Shown here: positions 34,346-43,196 of the stretch, in pieces
Position numbering within the stretch: the first letter of the stretch is position 1
How the letters are laid out: each line of letters begins with the position of its first letter
The notes under the pieces: generated by a model
The model's input: only the letters and a program-made list of their open reading frames with translations
Databases searched by the model: none
Told to the model about the DNA's origin: nothing
Assembly: GCA_016929595.1 (NCBI GenBank)
Contig: JAFGIN010000193.1
Location: 1-64,000, forward strand
Direction: 5' to 3'
DNA: 64,000 nt
Source: Chitinispirillaceae bacterium
GTDB taxonomy: Bacteria > Fibrobacterota > Chitinivibrionia > Chitinivibrionales > Chitinispirillaceae
Made by a program: the position numbers and the translations under genes

Positions 34346-36124
34346 CTATTGCGTTTGAATTTGTTTTTCAAGAAGTTTTGCGAACTCCATAGCCGGAATC
34401 GGTGGGCTGAATAGATATCCCTGCATCTCTTCACAGTCATGTAGTGATAGAAACTCCGCCTGTTCGATCGTCTCAACTCCTTCTGCGATTACTTTGAGGT
34501 GCATGCTGTGGGCAAGCGCAATTATTGCAAGAACAATTGCTGTATCATTGAGGTCGGTCTTGATGTCAGATACGAATGACCGATCAATTTTTAAGGTGTC
34601 GATAGGGAACTTTTTGAGGTAACTCAGGGAAGAATAACCGGTTCCGAAGTCGTCGATCGAAATATGAATTCCCATCTGTTTAAGTTCTTTTAACGTCCGC
34701 AATGTCAGCTCCGGGTTTTTCATACCAAGGCTTTCGGTAATTTCAAGTTCGAGGTACTTAGGTGCGAGGCCGGTTTCATCGAGAATCGTTCTGACAGTGT
34801 TGACAATATCCTGTTGCAGAAACTGTCGCGCTGAGAGGTTTACAGATATTGTAAGGCCCTTTTTGTATTGTTTTCGCCATTGTTCCGTCTGGCTGCATGC
34901 TGTGCGCAGGACCCATTCACCAATCGGAATGATTAAACCATTTTCTTCTGCGATAGGAATGAACTCGCCTGGTGAGATCATTCCAAGTTTCGGGTGTTTC
35001 CACCTGATAAGGGCTTCGATACCGACAATCTCATTTGTTTTAAGGTCGACCTGAGGTTGATAATAAACAATAAACTCCTCTTTCATGAGGGCTTTTCGAA
35101 TGTCGTTTTCAAGAGTCAACTGCTCGACTGCACGGTTATTCATTGCAGGCTTATAGTGCTGATAGTTATTGATCCCAAGCTCTTTGGCACGGATCATAGC
35201 ATCTTCAGCATTTTTCAGTAATCCTTCATGACCCTCAGCATCAGATGGAAAAATACTGATACCGATACTTACTGTTGCGTACAGCTCGCGATTTGCAATC
35301 GTAAAAGGAAGAGAACATGTTTCTATGATACGTTTAGCGACTTTTGATACAGCTTCCGGTTCACTGACATCATCGAGTATAATTGCAAATTCATCATCCC
35401 CCGAACGAAACACCGTATCAACATCGCGGATGCTTGATGACAACCGGGAGCCAAGTATTTGAAGCAGAGCGTCTCCCGCTGTATAGCCCAGTGTATCATT
35501 GATCATTTTAAAACGCATTATATCAAGTAGAAGCACTGCAACTACACGCTTGTTTCTTCGGGCAAGATTGAGAGTAAACTCGAGTCTGTCATGAAGAAGT
35601 AAACGGTTGGGCAATCCTGTGAGGGAATCATGCTGAGCATTGCTCTGGATATTTTCATTTTTATTGATAAGGTTGGTGATGTCGTTGAAAATTGCGAGGA
35701 ATTCTTTATCCGCACAGTTCTTATCAACGAGTGCGATTATTGAGAGCCATTGGGGGTAGATCTCACCATTTTTTCGTCGGTTCCATATCTCTCCTTGCCA
35801 TGAGCCATTATTTTCCAGACTCTCATAAATCTGTCCGTAAAATTTTTTGTCGTGGCGATTGGATTTGAAGATTGACGGAGTCTTTCCGAGCACTTCTTCT
35901 TCAGTGTATCCGGTAATATGACAGAAGCCCGGGTTTACGCGAATAATTTTTTTCCGGGAATCGGTAATAAAGATTCCCTCAACTGAATTGAGAAATATTG
36001 CATCCGCTTCAGCTATTAATTTTTTGTGTAAGATGTCAGCCTTCTGCCTGTTTGATTGTATAAAATCATTGAGACGCTGAATCTCTTTAATGAGCTGTGG
36101 TTTTGTACTTTTTGAATATTCCAT
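34346..36124 (-). CDS. PAS-GGDEF-EAL protein with degenerate GGDEF
   Basis: 592 residues. A coiled-coil N terminus leads to a PAS domain (VEGIFITDSRKKIIRVNPGF) and then a GGDEF domain whose signature reads RSGDDEF instead of RxGGDEF, so diguanylate cyclase activity is doubtful. The EAL domain keeps EALIRWKHP, ELEITES, DDFGTGYSS, KIDRSFV and AEGVET, so c-di-GMP phosphodiesterase activity is likely. There is no membrane segment, so it is cytosolic. I chose ATG 36124, which has AGG five bases upstream; the earlier ATG 36157 would sit in a hairpin. No diguanylate cyclase gene is nearby. Confidence 0.92.
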   Translation of the reverse strand: MEYSKSTKPQLIKEIQRLNDFIQSNRQKADILHKKLIAEADAIFLNSVEGIFITDSRKKIIRVNPGFCHITGYTEEEVLGKTPSIFKSNRHDKKFYGQIYESLENNGSWQGEIWNRRKNGEIYPQWLSIIALVDKNCADKEFLAIFNDITNLINKNENIQSNAQHDSLTGLPNRLLLHDRLEFTLNLARRNKRVVAVLLLDIMRFKMINDTLGYTAGDALLQILGSRLSSSIRDVDTVFRSGDDEFAIILDDVSEPEAVSKVAKRIIETCSLPFTIANRELYATVSIGISIFPSDAEGHEGLLKNAEDAMIRAKELGINNYQHYKPAMNNRAVEQLTLENDIRKALMKEEFIVYYQPQVDLKTNEIVGIEALIRWKHPKLGMISPGEFIPIAEENGLIIPIGEWVLRTACSQTEQWRKQYKKGLTISVNLSARQFLQQDIVNTVRTILDETGLAPKYLELEITESLGMKNPELTLRTLKELKQMGIHISIDDFGTGYSSLSYLKKFPIDTLKIDRSFVSDIKTDLNDTAIVLAIIALAHSMHLKVIAEGVETIEQAEFLSLHDCEEMQGYLFSPPIPAMEFAKLLEKQIQTQ

Positions 36125-36147
36125 TATGCCTGACAATACTATCTGTT

Positions 36148-36171
36148 TTACCTGCATTATTATGCAGGTAA
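36148..36171. promoter_or_regulatory. Hairpin in the leader of the PAS-GGDEF-EAL gene
   Basis: TTACCTGCAT and ATGCAGGTAA pair perfectly over a four-base loop, 24 bases upstream of the chosen start. It could be an operator or a translation-controlling structure. No known motif is matched. Confidence 0.4.
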
Positions 36172-36406
36172 TTAAAAATCAGGATATATTTTACTAAAGA
36201 ACCCTGTAGCACCTTTTTCGATTATAGCATTTTTATGGGGGTGTTTCAACTAAAAAGCCTTACGAATGTTCCCGAACTGGCAGAAAATTTGCGCAGTATA
36301 GTAAATGCGAACCCGAAATGTTTGGTAATCGTGCTTATGTATCCATTTTAAACCGCTTCATACTACACCCTTGTAGTTTAAAGCTTTTCCAGAAGGACGG
36401 TAAAAC

Positions 36407-36991
36407 ATGTCTGCAACTCCATCAACAATGCTCGCACTTGGCACTGAAGCCCCTGTTTTTTCTCTCTATGACACTGGGGATAATCTGATTAAACGGGATG
36501 ATTTCAAGGGGGCAAGAGCATTTCTGGTAGTATTTATGTCCAATCACTGTCCTTATGTAAAACACATAAGAAAACATCTGGTCTCACTGATTACCGAGTA
36601 TCAGGATAAAGGTGTTGCTGCCGTAGGTATAAATTCCAACGATGTGGAGAACTACCCCGATGACTCTCCATCACGTATGGCTGAGGATGCTTCTGAGTAT
36701 GGATATACATTCCCCTATCTTTTTGATCCCTCACAAAAAGTAGCTAAAGCGTATAAAGCTGCATGCACACCAGATTTTTTTCTTTTCGACAGTGCATTCA
36801 AATTAGTCTACAGAGGTCAGATGGACGATTCCAGACCAGGCAATGGAAAGGAGATTGATGGGAAAGACCTCAGAAACGCCCTTGATGCAGTTCTTGAAGG
36901 ACGGCCGGTCTCCGAAGTGCAGAAACCCAGCATGGGGTGTAATATCAAATGGAAGTACGATAACGAACCTGAGTATTACCATAAGGTCTAA
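36407..36991 (+). CDS. Thioredoxin-fold (peroxiredoxin-like) protein
   Basis: 194 residues. It has APVFSLYDTGDNLIKRDDF, then VVFMSNHCPYVKHIRKHL. This carries only the first Cys of a CxxC motif (CPYV), as in the family of thioredoxin-like proteins with NHCPYVK. A later CTPDFFLFD resembles the redoxin signature, and a third Cys (SMGCNIKWK) lies near the end. The first two Cys could form a disulfide. The natural substrate is unknown. GAAGGACGG precedes the ATG. It is convergent with the propeller-like gene, six bases away. Confidence 0.85.
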   Translation: MSATPSTMLALGTEAPVFSLYDTGDNLIKRDDFKGARAFLVVFMSNHCPYVKHIRKHLVSLITEYQDKGVAAVGINSNDVENYPDDSPSRMAEDASEYGYTFPYLFDPSQKVAKAYKAACTPDFFLFDSAFKLVYRGQMDDSRPGNGKEIDGKDLRNALDAVLEGRPVSEVQKPSMGCNIKWKYDNEPEYYHKV

Positions 36992-36997
36992 CGGCCA

Positions 36998-38260
36998 CTA
37001 TTTTTTTAAATTGATGGTTGATGTGCGATGGATACCTCTCTCGTCGTACTGGACGTTTATTAATACACCTGTCCGATTGTTGCAATTCCCCCCGGGAAAG
37101 AATCGTCTTCCATCAATTGTGTACCTGACCGCCATTACCTTCTGTGGGAAAACAGGATGCGGTGTTTTCCTGCGTACATTTGTCCCGCTATCTGGCATGT
37201 ATTTCCAGAGGCCAGTCCGGGTGCCAGCATACACTGCTTTTGAATTTCCAGGATTAAGTGAAACGATACCATAAGATTTGAGGCTGGTTGTGTTAACCCA
37301 TTTATTGGGGTTCAACCGTGGTGACAGAATATAGATTCCGCTGTCAGTTGAAGCGAATATCTCCCTGGCATTAATGCTGCTGTCAAACGTTACGCATATA
37401 TGATGCACCGGAGCAGCGTTCAATTGCGGAGACAGAGGAAACCACTGGCCTGTGTCAAAATCGCTGGCACAGAAAATGCCGCGTGAAGTTCCTGCGTAGA
37501 GTTTACCGGAGTAATCGCTGGTAAGCGAAAATACGTTACTGTCAACACATTGGTTGATAATACATGTGCTGTTAGTCCAACTGTGGGCATTGCTGCTTCC
37601 TGTCAATACTCCACCGAATCCATCAGTTCCCGCCGGAATATATGATCCTGCCAGAAATGGTGCGTTCCACCAGGTGATCAGTGATGTAAAGTGGGGAAGA
37701 CGTGACGGCTCAGGTAACCATTTGGATACACTGCATGCTGTCCAGGTACCAAAAGGTGATTTAGCCCTGTATAACTCAGTTGCTGTTGCAATACAGTAGG
37801 TGGTGTCTCTGTTTGCTATTGCTATTACTGGTTCAGAGGCAAATTGTGCAATTTTTTTCCATGCAGGCAACGAGGAGAACATCATGCTTTGCCCGTAAAG
37901 ACCACTATCGGTTCCGGCAAATGTCTCAACTCCGTTATTGCTGACAAAAAGCGCACGAACCGCTCCAACAGGCTTATCCGATGCTCCCAGATTGGGATTG
38001 GGGTAGCGCTTAATACTATCATATTCGCCAAAAATGCTAAAAATTTCACCAATCTCCGTTCCCGCAAAAATTGCTTTTTGTTGTTGATGAAAGATGTCGA
38101 CACCTGTAGTAATCGCTGTAACATCTACTCCGGCAAGCCCGATACGGTTCCAGGCGGAGAATAGAGTCGTTGCGGTTCCGCTACACAGGATAAGAAAAAT
38201 TGAATGGAGAAGAATGTTACATTGCCTGAAATACTGGATGATGTTTTTAAATGTATGCAT
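36998..38260 (-). CDS. Secreted beta-propeller-like protein
   Basis: 420 residues. A signal peptide (NILLHSIFLILCSGTATTLF) is followed by repeated blade-like units such as FAGTEIGEIFSI, FAGTDSGLYG, YAGTSRGIFCASD, FASTDSGIYIL and YAGTRTGLWKY, spaced about 45-80 residues, typical of YCF48/BNR-like propellers. The C terminus (MAVRYTIDGRRF, then RTGVLINVQYDE) has the look of a short Por/FlgD-type tail. It is probably exported to the cell surface. Its ligand or role is unknown. Confidence 0.78.
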   Translation of the reverse strand: MHTFKNIIQYFRQCNILLHSIFLILCSGTATTLFSAWNRIGLAGVDVTAITTGVDIFHQQQKAIFAGTEIGEIFSIFGEYDSIKRYPNPNLGASDKPVGAVRALFVSNNGVETFAGTDSGLYGQSMMFSSLPAWKKIAQFASEPVIAIANRDTTYCIATATELYRAKSPFGTWTACSVSKWLPEPSRLPHFTSLITWWNAPFLAGSYIPAGTDGFGGVLTGSSNAHSWTNSTCIINQCVDSNVFSLTSDYSGKLYAGTSRGIFCASDFDTGQWFPLSPQLNAAPVHHICVTFDSSINAREIFASTDSGIYILSPRLNPNKWVNTTSLKSYGIVSLNPGNSKAVYAGTRTGLWKYMPDSGTNVRRKTPHPVFPQKVMAVRYTIDGRRFFPGGNCNNRTGVLINVQYDERGIHRTSTINLKK

Positions 38261-39185
38261 GCGTGGATCCTTTTATGGGGCGTACTACTGGTTCTTACCA
38301 TAAAAATAGAAAAAAGAATTGAGTAATGCAGAGATGAAAAAAAGATTCGTTGTTTGTAGACAACAGTGTGGGCGTGATTTTATTGTTAAGCCTATTTCGC
38401 TTATTGAACTGTGATAATGCTATGCATGCGTAAATTATACTACCGATGATTGAAACGAATATAAACCAACTTCCTCCCAGCCAGATTAATGAGCTCCGTA
38501 GGAGTGCGCACTTTCTGATTTCAGGGTCTTCACTGCATTTAAAAATTATTATGATAAGTTAATTATCGAATGCATACATGATAAGAGCCATGTTTAGCGC
38601 GAGTTATGCTATAATGGTAACTGCAATAGTATGTTTTCTACTCATATAATATGACGTTTAGCCACCAAACATTTGTTGCAATATTTGTATTGTTTCAACT
38701 TGTTGATATATTGTCTGATTTGGTTTTTTTTCCCAATAAGATATAATCTATCATCCATTGTCCGGGCATCAGCAGGATTCAATTTAAGACGAACACGTAT
38801 ATTGTTTTTTGATAGTTGTTATTGTATGTTTTGACAAATGACTGTCTTCTTGTTAAACGGATATTTCGATCCGTTTTATTCATAATTCAACATTTATACT
38901 TTGAGCTTCTATTCAAAATTTCCTTTTTTGGTTGCAATAAGATAAGTAATATATCACTTCTTGTGAAGTCTTTCATTAAATTCAGATATGGATTGTTTTT
39001 GGTCTTATCGTAGCTATGTTACTATACTAACAAATAAAATTTTATTTGCAGTTATGTAAAAAATGCAATTATATTACATTTTAACTTTTTTCATATTTTC
39101 ACGCCTGAATTACAATGCTCATCTAAGCGCTGAAATATGGACATTATAAGCACCTGAACTGTATAAAAAAAAGGAAGGTATTATC
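38261..39185. other. 925-base AT-rich spacer
   Basis: No gene is supported. An ORF of 65 codons at 38816-39013 (plus) is hydrophobic and has no ribosome-binding site, so I treat it as chance. The stretch probably contains the divergent promoters of the propeller and FISUMP-lipoprotein genes. No hairpin or riboswitch was recognised. Confidence 0.4.
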
Positions 39186-42100
39186 ATGCTTCGGTATGCC
39201 ATTTTCACAATTGTATTTTTGCTGCTCTCTATCGCATCTTGTAATTTGCCAGATCCTTATAACCCCGGCAACAGTGGAGTTGACCTTATTCTGACTTCCT
39301 CAGATGGATTATCCAGTGGACAATTGGTTGTAGATTCTGTAGATCATGATATCAGAATTTCTGTTGCTTATTTCTTTCCAGAATTTGTCCGGTACACAAC
39401 GGTTCACATCGTGAATTCTGATAACAGTTTTGCTTTCGACACGACGTTTTACATGGCCACTACACTGGCTTTAGATACCGTTACGATAGTAAGAAAAATA
39501 TTGACACCTGGTGAAAAAAAAGTTATTGCGGCGATTCATATTAATAATGGGGATGTTAAAGCAGATACCTCAAGGTTAACAATTCTAGGAAAAATAAATG
39601 AGAACAGGCCGCAGGATGAAGAGCTTTTCGCGCCAGGACATCTCCATATCATTAAAACAATCAACGATTCACTTCTTCTTTTATGGGAAAAGGTGCCAGC
39701 TGCAGACTGCTATACCATTTATGCGTCAGCACAGGTCAACAACGGATTCACAATTCTTAGGGATTCCTTGAAAGCTTTCGAGTACAAAACTGCCAATACT
39801 TCGAATATGTTTTATTATGTGATTGCAAAAAATAATACCGGTGTTTCCGGACCCTCAAATATAGTTTCATCTGCGGATACCGGGAATATTGCTCCGCAAT
39901 GGGATTCGCCGGATACATTCAAAGTGGAGATGGTTGCTGATAAATCGTTTAATTTGCATTTGAAAGATACCTGTTATGATGCCGATGGTGACCATCTTCT
40001 TTTTAAACTGATTGAAGGGGCTCCTTTCGGAGATATCATTGAAAACGGGATCTATACCTTTAGTGTATCAGAAAAAGATACGGGTAGTTATCTTATAAAA
40101 ATTGTTGCCTTTGATCCTGATAATTTAACTGATACACTATGTTTGAACATGACTATTTTTCCTTCGTCTGAATCTGACACTTCAATGGAAGATGATCTCG
40201 CACCGTCGATGCGTATTGTTGAACCAGCGGAAAATGGAAACCGGGTGTTTTCTGAACCTGCCATCATTAAAATTGTATGCAAAGATGAAAACGGTATAAA
40301 AAAAGTTGAGTATCTGTTTAAAGGTGCTATTACAGAAATCGTAAGTAGTGATTCAGTTTATACTGCGACTGTTACCGGGTTAACAGCGGGTGGAAGTGAT
40401 ACAATCACTTTCAAGGTTACTGATAACTCAGCTAATGCAAAAAGTGCAGAGTTTCCAGTGATTATAAAATTTAACCGTGTTGTTAATGCGCTTACTCTGG
40501 TTTCACCAATTGGTGATCTTAGTGGTGTCTCTTGCACACCGGAATTTACCTGGAGTAGTGGTGATGATCCTGATGGGGACAAGGTGTATTACAAAGTAAT
40601 GTACGGAACATCACAGCTAAGTCTGGCCAGTCAATCTCCCGAACTAACTGAGAAAGAGTACACTGTACCGCAAGGGAATGCGTTGAACAGTGCATCAGAA
40701 TATTACTGGCAGGTGATTGCATACACAACGGTATTCAGAGATACCAGTTGGTCACCAGTACAAAAATTTACGACCATTGGTATGGCTCCAATTGTTACGC
40801 TGCATCCGGTGAATCAGTCAGCAAAAATCGGCCAGGCAGTTTCATTTTCTGTTACAGCCACAGGAACAGATATTCAATATCAGTGGCAGAGAGCTGGAGT
40901 GGATATTCCAGCGGCAATTGCAGCAACCTGGATAACATCTCAAGTAGTCAAAGAGGATAATGGGGTTGCGATCAGGTGTAAGGTTTACAATACAGTGGAT
41001 ACAGCATTTTCACAACCGGGGATAATCACTGTTCTGACAATGGTTACCTACGATGACAATGGTGCCCTTACAGGCATAGCACCGGCAGATACGGTCGGGT
41101 ATGCCGAATACGCAACTGTAATAATCAAGGGTGGTAATACGCTTGCCCGTTCTGGAAATATATTTGACGGTTGGAGCAGGGTGCCGGATGGTTCGGGAAA
41201 AGTATACAATGCAAATGACACACTGAAGATGCCTGCTGGAGGAGTAACCCTTTATGCGCGATGGACAGTTCAGACCTGCCGGGTAACCTTTGAGTCCAAT
41301 GGTGGAACTGCTGTTGCAGCACAGGATGTAACCTATAACGGTGTTGCTGCAGTATCGACTGCTCCAATTAAGAACGGTTATTCGTTTGGTGGATGGTATA
41401 TATCCAATACATTAAATACAGAGTTTGACTTTGCAGCAACACCAGTCCTTGCTGCAAGAACACTCTACGCTAAATGGAATCTGGTAACCTATTCTATAAC
41501 ATATGTATTTAACGGCGGGATACTTGCGGCTGCCAACCCTGCTTCTTATAACGTTGAATCACAGCCGGTTAAGTTGAATAATCCAGTGAAAATCGATAGC
41601 ACATTTACAGGATGGTACACAAGCTCTTCAGTTACAGGAACGCCGGTAACACAGATACCAACAGGATCCTATGGTAATAAAACGTTTCATGCCGGCTGGG
41701 TATGGGCAAATACAGTCACCGATATCGATGGTAATGTATATCCGACGGTAAAGATTGGGAATCAGATATGGACTTCGGTGAATCTGAGAGTGACGAGGTT
41801 TAATGATGGAAGTGCGATAAAGCATGTTCCCGATAGTGTAGAGTGGTTTATTAGTGGAGTAGGAGCTGCATATTGTTTTTATGCGAATACTGCAAATCTC
41901 ATTGAGCAGGTCAAATATGGCGCACTTTATAACAGAACCGCAGTTAATAATAGCTTAATAGCGCCTCCAGGGTGGCATGTGCCCACTGCTGATGATTGGC
42001 TGAAACTAAAAGAATTTTTGTGTAATGATACAACTCCCGAAAACAATACCGCGAAAGCTATTGCTTCGCAAAAAGATTGGGATTATTCTGATTCTGTTGG

Positions 42101-42356
42101 TGCTCCTGGTTTTCCGTTAGGTATTAATGATCGAACGAGGTACAATGCTAAACCTGCTGGGCACCGTGGATTGTACATAAGTTCTGATGCTTTTGAAGAT
42201 AAAGGAAGTGTTACCTACTGGTGGATACCTCAATCGGGCGATCCTGAAAGCCACTATTTTATCCAGATTCGCAATTCGTCGAAATATTTATTTGATGCAA
42301 AGTCATGGCGAATAAATGGTAAAGAAGGTTGTTCTGTTCGTTTGATTAAGGATTAG
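39186..42356 (+). CDS. Surface lipoprotein with InlB-type repeats and a C-terminal FISUMP domain
   Basis: 1056 residues. A lipoprotein signal ends in the lipobox IASC (Cys at residue 19). Several beta-sandwich domains follow: Fn3/cadherin-like parts (about 140-450), a WSSGDDPDGDKVYYKV module, and then three Listeria-Bacteroides (InlB B) repeats (about 619-838) marked by NGYSFGGWY and TLYAKW. The last 210 residues form a FISUMP domain (VYPTVKIGNQIWTSVNLRV to GKEGCSVRLIKD), first described in Fibrobacter succinogenes. It is probably anchored in the outer membrane, facing out. AAGGAAGG precedes the ATG. Its partner is not known. Confidence 0.9.
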   Translation: MLRYAIFTIVFLLLSIASCNLPDPYNPGNSGVDLILTSSDGLSSGQLVVDSVDHDIRISVAYFFPEFVRYTTVHIVNSDNSFAFDTTFYMATTLALDTVTIVRKILTPGEKKVIAAIHINNGDVKADTSRLTILGKINENRPQDEELFAPGHLHIIKTINDSLLLLWEKVPAADCYTIYASAQVNNGFTILRDSLKAFEYKTANTSNMFYYVIAKNNTGVSGPSNIVSSADTGNIAPQWDSPDTFKVEMVADKSFNLHLKDTCYDADGDHLLFKLIEGAPFGDIIENGIYTFSVSEKDTGSYLIKIVAFDPDNLTDTLCLNMTIFPSSESDTSMEDDLAPSMRIVEPAENGNRVFSEPAIIKIVCKDENGIKKVEYLFKGAITEIVSSDSVYTATVTGLTAGGSDTITFKVTDNSANAKSAEFPVIIKFNRVVNALTLVSPIGDLSGVSCTPEFTWSSGDDPDGDKVYYKVMYGTSQLSLASQSPELTEKEYTVPQGNALNSASEYYWQVIAYTTVFRDTSWSPVQKFTTIGMAPIVTLHPVNQSAKIGQAVSFSVTATGTDIQYQWQRAGVDIPAAIAATWITSQVVKEDNGVAIRCKVYNTVDTAFSQPGIITVLTMVTYDDNGALTGIAPADTVGYAEYATVIIKGGNTLARSGNIFDGWSRVPDGSGKVYNANDTLKMPAGGVTLYARWTVQTCRVTFESNGGTAVAAQDVTYNGVAAVSTAPIKNGYSFGGWYISNTLNTEFDFAATPVLAARTLYAKWNLVTYSITYVFNGGILAAANPASYNVESQPVKLNNPVKIDSTFTGWYTSSSVTGTPVTQIPTGSYGNKTFHAGWVWANTVTDIDGNVYPTVKIGNQIWTSVNLRVTRFNDGSAIKHVPDSVEWFISGVGAAYCFYANTANLIEQVKYGALYNRTAVNNSLIAPPGWHVPTADDWLKLKEFLCNDTTPENNTAKAIASQKDWDYSDSVGAPGFPLGINDRTRYNAKPAGHRGLYISSDAFEDKGSVTYWWIPQSGDPESHYFIQIRNSSKYLFDAKSWRINGKEGCSVRLIKD

Positions 42357-42794
42357 CTTTTTATTACTTTTTGTCCCTTGATGGAAGACTGGTACTGGAG
42401 AATCAATTTTTCAGGAGTTAAAAAAAGATTCATTTATAGAAAAAGAACTCTCGGAACGTTTTTCGAACGTACTTATTTTGTGAAAAAGGGGGGCTCAATA
42501 ATGGTTTAGTTGAGATACACACACTCTCTCCACTCTTCACGGCATTCCTGACTCGACACTCCTGAGATTTTTCCCGATTGCCTGAACTTAACTGCCTATG
42601 TATATTACTAAATCCTTTAAAATGCTCCGGTTGTTGTTTATTAAAACTCCTGCCGTGTTCTTGTTTATGGTGAAGTCCTTCCTTAAGCGCTTATTTTAGG
42701 CTCTGGAAGTGGTGTCTGCATAGAAATCAAGTTTGTCTGGAGTTTTTTTCGTATAATAATTGTGTACTTATACATTCTTTGAAGAGAGGGTAAT
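42357..42794. other. 438-base spacer before the tail-protein/GH3 pair
   Basis: No gene is seen. A TATAAT at 42752-42757 lies a plausible distance upstream of the ATG 42795, but no good -35 partner is present. The ribosome-binding site AGAGAGGG lies five bases upstream of the ATG. Confidence 0.35.
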
Positions 42795-43184
42795 ATGAAC
42801 CGCATAGTATCGATGCTTTTATGTGGAGCGGTTTTTCTTGCGACTTCAGCTTTTGCTGTCGAGTGGCAGAAAGAGAGTGCTCCTTTTGAATTTCCAGTTT
42901 CAGCCGTTAAATTCTCAAGAAATACAGCTAAGGGCTTTTACCTTTCACATGGAAAGCGTAGTGGTAAGAACCAGATCGTGTTCAGATACACACTCCCTAC
43001 TAACAATGCCGCAGAGCTTGAAATCTATTCGATCAGCGGAGTTCGACTGGCATCGCTCCCGCTTGCGAAGAAATCATCAAGTGTTATCTGGAAAACCACA
43101 ACAAAACACGCATCCGGAACCTACACCGCACTTTTAAAAACCGCGGATCTTCAGAAATCCGTACGCTTTGTCATTGCAAATTAA
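42795..43184 (+). CDS. Small secreted protein made of a FlgD/Por-type tail domain
   Basis: 129 residues. A signal peptide (MLLCGAVFLATSAFA) is followed by little more than one Ig-like domain (about 45-128) of the FlgD/Por-tail type: FRYTLPTNNAAELEIYSISGVRL, then IWKTTTKHASGTYTALLKT and a short closing strand. Such domains normally form the C-terminal end of much longer exported enzymes. Here it stands alone, 12 bases upstream of a GH3 gene that lacks the domain, so the two may function together. AGAGAGGG is the ribosome-binding site. Confidence 0.78.
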   Translation: MNRIVSMLLCGAVFLATSAFAVEWQKESAPFEFPVSAVKFSRNTAKGFYLSHGKRSGKNQIVFRYTLPTNNAAELEIYSISGVRLASLPLAKKSSSVIWKTTTKHASGTYTALLKTADLQKSVRFVIAN

Positions 43185-43196
43185 GGATTATCTATA

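Noticed and set aside
38816-39013. 65-codon hydrophobic ORF
   Set aside because: AT-rich chance frame without a ribosome-binding site or coupling to neighbours.
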